From contig CALKMA010000025.1 of assembly GCA_937993755.1 (NCBI GenBank), forward strand, positions 1 to 57,704: a stretch of DNA of 57,704 nucleotides, written 5' to 3'. Position numbers and translations under genes: made by a program. The stretch is from HGM13233 sp900762805 (GTDB taxonomy: Bacteria; Bacillota; Clostridia; Oscillospirales; Ruminococcaceae). A model generated the notes under the pieces. The model saw only the letters and a program-made list of their open reading frames with translations. It was not told the DNA's origin and searched no databases. Below, piece by piece: positions 52,148 through 57,704 of the stretch; within the stretch, counting starts at the first letter, position 1; each line of letters starts with the position of its first letter.

Positions 52148-52855
52148 ATGGAGAAATTGTCTTTTACGCCGCTTGAAGAAACGATCAGCTTTTATACGAG
52201 AAACGATTTCGCAATTCTGAATTGCCTTCTGACGGAAAATTACGAGGAACTATGGAAAAATGCGCTTTTGGCTTATTATGATAACCAAGGTATCATTGAC
52301 GAGTACGCAAGCGGAGAAAGAATCGTTGAGAGCGACTACGATGTCAAGTGGCTTAGTTGTCTGAAAAAGCGAATTATCACGGAATTGGACGAAAAAACAA
52401 AAGCTGTGATTCTCAAAAACGCGAAGGATGATATAAAGAACATTCTCGGTGCGATGCAACCTGCCAAGGAGAATATGCAGCTTTACAGAACGGCGTGGAT
52501 TGATGACAGATACACACGGTCAGGCGAGATTGCCTATTCCAGAGAATACAGGTCGATGTCATTTGACGTCGGGAATACCTTGGAAATCAAAATCATTTCC
52601 TCTTGCTCTGTTGCGCCATATCGGGAGGATGAGGACGTCGGAAGCGATCTTTATCGGTATGAGGTCGCTGTTCCGGGCGGTTTGCCTGTTCTGGAGCTGG
52701 ATCGGTTTCCCACGCACAATGAGGACGGTGAAGTCCTGCTGCCGCCGATGAAGTGTAGAGTGACCGGTGTTCGCTCCTCTCCGACACCTCGTTGCAGGGG
52801 GATTGTTGAAATAGAGTATTTTGAAGCGTTAAATCCGGACAAGTTGACCTTCTGA
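52148..52855 (+). CDS. Putative ADP-ribosyltransferase-fold protein
   Basis: A 235-residue soluble protein. Its C-terminal half has the spacing of the R-S-E class of ADP-ribosyltransferases: R114 in QLYRTAW, S136-x-S138 in YRSMSFD, then a beta strand ending in DGEVLLPP with E195, matching the usual glutamate followed by a leucine/proline turn. The N-terminal half is helical. No signal peptide, so it would act inside the cell unless exported another way. This call rests on motif order only; the strict E-x-E is D-x-E here. It is carried by a mobile element, where such proteins often serve as toxins or phage defence. Confidence 0.45.
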   Translation: MEKLSFTPLEETISFYTRNDFAILNCLLTENYEELWKNALLAYYDNQGIIDEYASGERIVESDYDVKWLSCLKKRIITELDEKTKAVILKNAKDDIKNILGAMQPAKENMQLYRTAWIDDRYTRSGEIAYSREYRSMSFDVGNTLEIKIISSCSVAPYREDEDVGSDLYRYEVAVPGGLPVLELDRFPTHNEDGEVLLPPMKCRVTGVRSSPTPRCRGIVEIEYFEALNPDKLTF

Positions 52856-52905
52856 AATAACGAAATTGTATTATAACCCGAAATCGAAGTATACGGAGGA
52901 AAGCT

Positions 52906-53103
52906 ATGGATAAGAAAACGAAGCAAGGCGGACTCGGCGTCGTATCCGTCCTGACGATTGTAGTTATTGCTCTGAAGCTGTCGGGAGTAATTCAATGGCA
53001 CTGGGTGTGGGTACTGTCGCCCGTATGAATTACCGTCGCGATTGCCGTTATTATTTTTACGGCTATCCTTGTTGCGGGAAGAATAAAAAAGGGTAAGTGG
53101 TGA
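52906..53103 (+). pseudogene. Small membrane protein (Fragile-X-F/TMEM185-like) with in-frame TGA at a Trp position
   Basis: A 65-codon frame behind AGGAGG: MDKKTKQGGLGVVSVLTIVV, a first helix, QWHWVWVLSPV, then TGA at 53026-53028, then ITVAIAVIIFTAILVAG and RIKKGKW to a TGA at 53101. Relatives in Bacillota have Trp-Ile after the SPV/SPI turn, so the internal TGA replaces TGG. Without readthrough the protein loses its second helix. A single G-to-A change would explain it. Confidence 0.6.
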
Positions 53104-53244
53104 ATTCCTCTTTGCTAAAATGAAGATCTCAAACATAGCCGCCAAGGTTTCAAATGAAATCTGGCGGCTGTTTTTATATCTCGGAGGTGATGCAAATATA
53201 ATTGCAAAGCGCAGAAACACAGGAATCAGAAAGGAAATATCGAT

Positions 53245-53622
53245 ATGGATAAAAACAAAATCAAGCAGCTTGCCGATCACGCCGTCAGTGAGTGCTGCGG
53301 TCATTCTCCGAATGGCCGTTGGACGATCTCCTACGACGAGCTGTACCATCACTTTGGCGCAGAGGTCTCCGACACCAACGAAAACGGCAGGCTGCTCGAA
53401 GAAGAATTGCGGCAGAGAGAAGAAACCAACGAGTTGATCATGACCGAGGACTGTATCGAAATGACCTGCCACCTGCAATACTGTCACAGCTGCCAAGGGA
53501 ATCCGATAAGCCTGCTCTCCATCCTCGGCTGCAACATCTACGATAACCATGAAGCCGAACACACCCATGAGCCTGCAAATGCATCCTCCGACGAGGATCA
53601 GGCGCAGGCTTTTTCCATGTAA
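53245..53622 (+). CDS. Hypothetical Cys-rich protein of the conjugative element
   Basis: A 125-residue soluble protein. The middle holds several Cys and His residues (MTEDCIEMTCHLQYCHSCQG) that could bind a metal; the C-terminus is acidic and low in complexity. AAAGGA lies before ATG 53245. Small proteins of this type occur in clostridial integrative elements, but I cannot assign a function. Confidence 0.65.
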   Translation: MDKNKIKQLADHAVSECCGHSPNGRWTISYDELYHHFGAEVSDTNENGRLLEEELRQREETNELIMTEDCIEMTCHLQYCHSCQGNPISLLSILGCNIYDNHEAEHTHEPANASSDEDQAQAFSM

Positions 53623-53665
53623 CAAAAAGCTTGCAGATGATCGCCCCGCCGTTCGATATAACCTG

Positions 53666-53694
53666 TTGCTATTTGCGTGAAAATAGGTTATACT
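53666..53694 (+). promoter_or_regulatory. Promoter of the HipA-like kinase gene
   Basis: TTGCTA (53666-53671), 17-nt spacer, TATACT (53689-53694), 38 nt before the coding start. Confidence 0.6.
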
Positions 53695-53732
53695 GATGCT
53701 AACGGTATTATCTCTGAAACGGCGGTGGGAAT

Positions 53733-55124
53733 ATGAACGATACGGCAAAACAGATAACCGAGCTTGAAAAAGAGCTTGCAGAAAGCATAAACGGATATAT
53801 CTCCCGCAAGGTGATAAACGGAAAAGAACGCTTTTATCTGCAATGGACGGAAAATGGCAAACTCAAAAGTCGGTATATCAAAGCCGACGAATTGGAGCAG
53901 ACCCGCGCGGCGGTCGAGCGGCGCAAAAGTCTCCAGGCAGAGCTGAAAAAGCTGAGGGTAACGCCGGAGGGCGTGAAAACCGACAATCTCAGACGAAAGA
54001 CGGTGCGGAACATGCAGAATATCACGGGAGCCCTTATGTCGGGGGATCGCGTAATCGCGACCGTGAAAAACGGCGTCATAACGGAAGCAAACGATAAGCT
54101 CCTTCCTCTTTATCTGAAACGGACGGGAAACATCGAAGGCTGGCTTGCCTCCCGCGCCATCGATTCGCACAGACCCAACTCGCGTCTGCTCAAGCGAGCG
54201 CTTCGCCTGCGCTCCACCGATGATGTTCAGACCGTCCTTGCCGTGAATGCAGCAGCGGTGACCGACAGATACTGGTTCAGACCGGAAGGCTCGGCCGCCG
54301 CCTATGAGGATATCCGCTTTAAGGAAAACTGCTTTGCCGAGCTTGCCCTGTGGGGCGATCCCGACAGCTTTTCGCGCAAGCCCTCAAGAACGCCGGAGCT
54401 GACCAACACCGGCAGCTTTGAAAAATGCTGGAAGCTGATAGACGGCGAGTGGTGGATGTATAAGAGCGGCAATGACAAGGAGCGGTTCTCGGAGCTGTTT
54501 ATCTGCAAGCTCTGCGAAAGGCTGGGCCTTTCTACGGCACACTATGAGCTTGACGGACAGTATATCCGCTCAAAGGATTTCACAAGCGGCGCGTCGGTCA
54601 ATTTTGAACCAAGCCGTTCTCTTGTGGATGACGATGCGGATTACAAGAACTGCTTTCATGCTCTGAAGGAGCTGTCACCGGAGATTGCCAAGCAATATCT
54701 GCTCCTTATCTGGACGGACTCGGTCTGCTACAACATGGACAGACACACCGAAAACTTCGGACTGCTGCGGGAAGTGAAAACCGGGAAAATCCTCTCTCTT
54801 GCGCCAAACTACGATAACAATATCGCACTTATCGCAAGAGGCTATCCGTCCGATGTTTACCGCACCCATGACGGACTGATCGGTTTCCTCAAGGCCTTTC
54901 TTGCAGACTGCAATGATGCACATGAGCTGTACCGTCAAATGGAGCTGCCGGAGATTACCGGGGACATCATCGACGAATGCCTTGACGAGATACCCATCGA
55001 GATCGACCGGGAGTATATCCGCACCTTCATTTTAAGCGGGCAGCAAAGGAGCCGTGAGATCATCAATGCGACAGAGGAAATGATCGCCGAGGATGAAGAG
55101 CCCGATATGGGGCTGACGCTGTAG
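53733..55124 (+). CDS. HipA-like kinase domain protein
   Basis: A 463-residue protein. An N-terminal helical part (residues 1-110, with KSRYIKADELEQTRAAVERR) precedes a HipA-type Ser/Thr kinase fold: WWMYKSGNDKERFSELF with the ATP-binding lysine, catalytic D336 and N341 in DRHTENFG, and the metal-binding D361 in APNYDNNIAL. HipA kinases phosphorylate translation factors or tRNA synthetases and cause growth arrest. No HipB-type antitoxin is adjacent, so this may be a stand-alone regulator of the element. GGTGGG lies before ATG 53733. Confidence 0.8.
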   Translation: MNDTAKQITELEKELAESINGYISRKVINGKERFYLQWTENGKLKSRYIKADELEQTRAAVERRKSLQAELKKLRVTPEGVKTDNLRRKTVRNMQNITGALMSGDRVIATVKNGVITEANDKLLPLYLKRTGNIEGWLASRAIDSHRPNSRLLKRALRLRSTDDVQTVLAVNAAAVTDRYWFRPEGSAAAYEDIRFKENCFAELALWGDPDSFSRKPSRTPELTNTGSFEKCWKLIDGEWWMYKSGNDKERFSELFICKLCERLGLSTAHYELDGQYIRSKDFTSGASVNFEPSRSLVDDDADYKNCFHALKELSPEIAKQYLLLIWTDSVCYNMDRHTENFGLLREVKTGKILSLAPNYDNNIALIARGYPSDVYRTHDGLIGFLKAFLADCNDAHELYRQMELPEITGDIIDECLDEIPIEIDREYIRTFILSGQQRSREIINATEEMIAEDEEPDMGLTL

Positions 55125-55131
55125 AAAGGCG

Positions 55132-55350
55132 GTGCAAAGGATAAGAATTTTTGCCGAGCTCGGATGGCTGTGGAAGGGGCTTGGAATTTCTCTTCTTTCC
55201 TCTGCCATGGGGGTAAGCCTTGTATGGGCAGTATGCAGGGCACGGAAAAAGCCGATGAACAAACCTGTCGCCGTCATCACCGCGGCAGTGGCGTTTGTGA
55301 CCTCCGTTATTGTGATCCTGCTGCTCTCGCAAACGCCGACCGTTATATAA
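55132..55350 (+). CDS. Small two-helix membrane protein
   Basis: A 72-residue protein from GTG 55132, with hydrophobic stretches at about 10-29 (LWKGLGISLLSSAMGVSLVW) and 46-67 (AVITAAVAFVTSVIVILLLS) separated by a basic loop. AAAGG is just upstream, closer than usual, so the start is uncertain. It follows the HipA-like gene by 7 nt and ends before a terminator. No family recognised. Confidence 0.55.
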   Translation: MQRIRIFAELGWLWKGLGISLLSSAMGVSLVWAVCRARKKPMNKPVAVITAAVAFVTSVIVILLLSQTPTVI

Positions 55351-55373
55351 AAACAATAATATTCCGAACCGAT

Positions 55374-55403
55374 GCGGCGCCGATAAAACGGCGTCGCTTT
55401 TTT
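55374..55403 (+). terminator. Rho-independent terminator after the small membrane protein
   Basis: GCGGCGCCG (55374-55382) pairs with 55389-55397 with one mismatch, then TTTTTT. Confidence 0.75.
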
Positions 55404-55427
55404 CGTATCTGAAAGGAAATCACCATC

Positions 55428-55700
55428 ATGAAAAAGACAACCTTCAATATTACCTTCGATGAGGACAGAGCCTCTGCGCTTGTCCTCTATCTTTCGCAGA
55501 AGGGCACCACGCTCGACGCAGAGCTCGAAAAAGCACTCGACACGCTCTATACAAAAGCCGTGCCTACCGGAGTGCGGGAATTCATTGAGCTGCGCTCCGG
55601 CAATGCGCCGGCTCCGGCTGTAGCGAAGCCGAGAAAGCCAAAGCCGCCCGAAGCGGAGTTCACGGAAATCAGCGAGGTGAGCGCCGATGAGCGACCTTAG
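55428..55700 (+). CDS. DUF6103 family protein
   Basis: A 90-residue protein of clostridial conjugative elements: MKKTTFNITFDEDRASALVL, then KGTTLDAELEKALDTLYTKA and VPTGVREFIELR, all hallmarks of the family, followed by a Pro/Ala/Lys-rich tail. The N-terminal part looks like a ribbon-helix-helix type fold, so a DNA-binding accessory role is possible. GAAAGGA lies before the ATG. Confidence 0.8.
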   Translation: MKKTTFNITFDEDRASALVLYLSQKGTTLDAELEKALDTLYTKAVPTGVREFIELRSGNAPAPAVAKPRKPKPPEAEFTEISEVSADERP

Positions 55701-55771
55701 CCCTCCCATAATTTATTATATTCAAAAAGCTGAATCATATCAAGCGCTTCTCAGAAAAGTCACAATTAAAA

Positions 55772-55800
55772 GCAGACCGCAAAGCATTCGTGCGGTCTGC
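55772..55800 (+). other. Hairpin just upstream of the Toprim gene
   Basis: GCAGACCGCA (55772-55781) pairs perfectly with 55791-55800 (9-nt loop), ending 15 nt before the next ATG and directly before GGAAAGGA. It lacks a T run and might modulate translation of the downstream gene. Confidence 0.5.
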
Positions 55801-55814
55801 GGAAAGGAACATCC

Positions 55815-56729
55815 ATGCCCACCACATACATTCATTTCACAGAGGAACAGAAGCAGCAGGCACGGCAGACCGACCTTGTGTCCCTGCTTGAGAGCCGGGG
55901 CGAAGCATTGAAGCGTTCCGGCAGGGAATATGTCTGGCGGGACGGCTCAGACAAGGTGACGATCCGGGGAAACCTTTGGTTTCACCAATACGAGCGGGTC
56001 GGCGGCGACGCGGTGGATTTTTTCCGCCGCTTTTTTCATGCGGACTTTCCGCAGGCGGTCACCTTCCTGCTGAGCGGCGGCACACTTCAACGAGCCGAGC
56101 CTGTCAAGCGGGAACCGCCCAAGCCCTCTGCTCTGCCGCCGAAAAACGATAATATGCGCCGCGTCTTTGCCTATCTCTTAAGCCGCAGAGGGATTGACAG
56201 AGATGTGCTGTACACCTTTGTGCATCGGGGAATGGTCTACGAATCTGCCGACTACCACAACGCCGTCTTTGTCGGCTACGATGAAAATGGCATCCCCCGC
56301 CATGCGCACAAGCGAGGCACAGGCAGCGAGAGCACCTACAAGGGCAATGCAGAGGGCAGCGATCCCCGTTACAGCTTTCACTGAGCCGGCACCGACAACA
56401 CCCTCTATCTTTTTGAGGCGCCCATAGATATGCTCAGTTATATTTCTCTGAACCAAGGGAACTGGCGCAGACACAGCTATGCCGCCGCCTGCTGTGTGGG
56501 AGATCAGGTGCTGTTTCAGGTGCTGAAGGACAACCCGAACATCGACACGGTCTATCTCTGTATGGACAACGACGACGCCGGTCAGACGGCGAACAAGCGG
56601 ATAGCCGACAAGCTCTTTACACGGGGCATCAAACACGAAAGCCTCGTTCCGCCGCTCAAGGATTGGAACGAGGTTCTATTATTTGAAAAACAGGGGGAGG
56701 AAGCAATATGCCAGACATTCCAGCTTTGA
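55815..56729 (+). pseudogene. DUF3991/Toprim DNA primase-like protein interrupted by TGA at a Trp position
   Basis: A 304-codon frame with one internal stop. Residues 1-189 hold the zinc-finger/DUF3991-like part (NLWFHQYERVGGDAVDFFRR, LLSRRGIDRDVLYTFVHRGM, DPRYSFH). Codon 190 (56382-56384) is TGA, then AGTDNTLYLFEAPIDMLSYI and LCMDNDDAGQTANKR continue in the same frame with the Toprim glutamate and D-x-D. Relatives read FHW(I/V)GT at this point, so TGA sits on the conserved Trp. The protein would replicate or prime the element during transfer. Otherwise it looks intact. Confidence 0.75.
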
Positions 56730-56990
56730 TCACCGTCGCCATGGTGATGCTCGTCGTACTCGGCGGCATTACGCTGATTGCCCATATCTATAACCTCAAC
56801 AGCATCAAGTCCAAGACAGTGGGTGACGGTCAGCACGGCACGGCTCGTTGGGCAACCAAGCGGGAGATACGCAAGACTTACCGCCATGTGTCGTTCACGC
56901 CAAAGCGCTGGCGGGAGCAGGCAAAGAAGAATCAGACGCCCACCGACGAAAACGGCAAGCCTTTGCCCCAAGGCATTTTCCTTATCGGGA
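56708..56990 (+). pseudogene. N-terminal remnant of VirD4/TraG coupling protein
   Basis: About 94 codons: a membrane helix (LITVAMVMLVVLGGITLIAH), then SIKSKTVGDGQHGTARWATK and RHVSFTPKRWREQ, the standard N-terminal sequence of the ICE coupling ATPase, up to KPLPQGI. The P-loop and the remaining 500 or so residues are missing; at about 56980-56995 the text switches to an IS30 transposase on the other strand. The start overlaps the end of the Toprim gene. Confidence 0.75.
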
Positions 56991-57160
56991 GAACATAGAG
57001 AATATGCTTGTGATTCTTTTCTATAAAGAGTTTCTGCCAAGAAGCCTGTGGAGCACCGTAGTGGGCTTTTGTCCGGGACTGACCATCCACGGTAAACCCC
57101 ATTTCCCTTGTGTGCTTGAGCTCAGAACCGTTGTCCATCAGGATTACAAAAAAGGAAACT
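56980..57160 (-). pseudogene. IS30-family transposase fragment
   Basis: About 60 codons on the minus strand reading ILMDNGSELKHTREMGFTVD, then APQASWQKLFIEKNHKHIL. MDNGSE and the later IEKNH match the second Asp and the Glu of the IS30 DDE catalytic triad (typical TDNGSEF ... ENNH). Both ends are missing and no terminal inverted repeats are visible, so it is a relic. Confidence 0.65.
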
Positions 57161-57427
57161 GACCGCACCACCGCCGTCTGCTGATACAGCTGTTTCCGGC
57201 ATCGACAGGTTCCGATACCCTGTTTTGCCGCTTACAGCGGCGGCCCGCCGCGGAATGCGGCGGGCCGTGATATCCTGATCCGCAGCCGACTCTACCGGCT
57301 GCCTCATTAGCCCCTTGGTCAGACAGCAGTCTCCGCTCCATCCGTATCCGTCATACAGACGGCAAGCCAACTGGACTTCACTCCCACAGATACCTGCGGG
57401 CTACCATCTGGCTTCGGTCTGGTCATT
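57161..57427. other. Gene-free stretch with GC hairpin
   Basis: No gene. A perfect 11-bp stem, CGGCCCGCCGC (57241-57251) with its complement at 57257-57267, could end transcripts of the LPDTG protein gene on the minus strand, though no T run follows. Confidence 0.45.
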
Positions 57428-57704
57428 TTAATCCTTCCGGCGCTTTTTCACGCCATACCAGATGCCGCCGCCCACCAGCGCCGCACCCAGCAGCGCCAGC
57501 ATCGGCACCGGCCACCAGAGCGCGCCCGTATCGGGCAGCTTTTCCTCCCACTGGGCCGCGTAAACGGCATTGCCACTCACCTTTTCGGCCACAGCCGGCT
57601 TCCACCCGGCGAACACATAGCCCGCGCGGGTCGGCGTTCCGCCCCTGTAGGCCGGCGTGGCGTCGCCTGCCGACAGGTCAAGGTGGATGTCGTCGGCAAA
57701 GACT
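57428..57704 (-). CDS. Sortase-anchored surface protein, C-terminal end only
   Basis: The 91 visible residues, open to the right edge, contain an InlB-type repeat end (GGTPTRAGYVFAGWKPAVAE and GNAVYAAQW), the sortase signal LPDTG, a membrane helix (WWPVPMLALLGAALVGGGIW) and the basic tail KKRRKD. It is therefore a cell-wall-linked protein, probably an adhesin or extracellular enzyme; the functional part lies outside the window. Codon use is GC-rich like the chromosome, not like the conjugative element, so the window has returned to host DNA here. Confidence 0.85.
   Translation of the reverse strand, partial: VFADDIHLDLSAGDATPAYRGGTPTRAGYVFAGWKPAVAEKVSGNAVYAAQWEEKLPDTGALWWPVPMLALLGAALVGGGIWYGVKKRRKD

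Noticed and set aside
52906..56729. Full reassignment of TGA to Trp in this element
   Set aside because: Several intact genes of the element (kinase, response regulator, acidic protein) end at TGA in tightly packed positions, and Trp is otherwise encoded by TGG.

Overview
The window looks like a GC-rich chromosome segment of a low-copy-repeat-rich, gut-type Bacillota (Oscillospirales / Ruminococcaceae-like). The grounds are a Gram-positive gene set (HPr with a regulatory serine, LicR-type PRD regulator, sortase-anchored proteins, SipW-type signal peptidase, strong AGGAGG ribosome-binding sites), tRNA genes with encoded CCA, and short intergenic tandem repeats of the kind common in this order. 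I cannot name a genus from sequence alone. Nearly all confident promoters fit TTGACA-17-TATAAT.

Layout. (a) 1-8.7 kb, minus strand: a maltodextrin-type regulon of msmX-like ATPase, LacI-family regulator with twin operators, lipoprotein sugar-binding protein, two permeases and malQ (cut by the left edge). (b) 8.8-12 kb: one small membrane protein, three broken genes (deoR-type regulator, ulaE, sipW) joined at inverted junctions, interspersed repeats and tRNA-Leu(CAG). (c) 12-21.7 kb, minus: divergent SecDF, a type-Ic aspartate aminotransferase with asnS, a dnaD-like/dnaC-like primosome pair, and ptsI-ptsH. (d) 21.7-25.9 kb: a candidate small RNA, a TetR regulator and a Na/phosphate symporter with PhoU domains. 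(e) 26-31.6 kb: a cellobiose-class PTS operon (GH1, EIIC, EIIB, EIIA) and a divergent LicR-like activator. (f) 31.6-33.4 kb: a tandem repeat array, a small membrane protein with a Xre regulator, and tRNA-Leu(CAA).

(g) 33.4-43.6 kb is a defence island that is visibly AT-richer than its surroundings and sits beside tRNA-Leu(CAA) and a set of palindromes. It is a type 4 BREX system read on the minus strand: brxP (only the C-terminal end), brxC, pglZ, two small extra genes not part of the canonical set, brxL, and a cysteine desulfurase. The sulfur enzyme plus the PAPS-reductase-like BrxP suggest sulfur-based DNA marking; the two extra genes are the best candidates here for undescribed components.

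(h) 43.6-57 kb, plus strand, is a decayed integrative conjugative element: SpaA/VaFE surface protein (internally deleted), DUF3852, VirB6-like and VirB3-like proteins, an abortive-infection-like HTH/nucleotidyltransferase pair (toxin truncated), a secreted protein with a 106-residue tandem duplication next to a two-component system, an ADP-ribosyltransferase-like protein, a HipA-like kinase, DUF6103, a DUF3991/Toprim protein and the N-terminus of VirD4. Two of its genes carry an in-frame TGA exactly where a conserved Trp is expected. The right edge has an IS30 transposase scrap and the C-terminus of an LPDTG-anchored protein.

A recurring oddity is that several genes are cut at points where the next gene begins on the opposite strand within about 10-25 shared bases (around 9.78, 10.03, 43.6 and 56.99 kb). 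This could be real rearrangement, or chimera formation during amplification or assembly, and it should be settled before the truncations are interpreted biologically.
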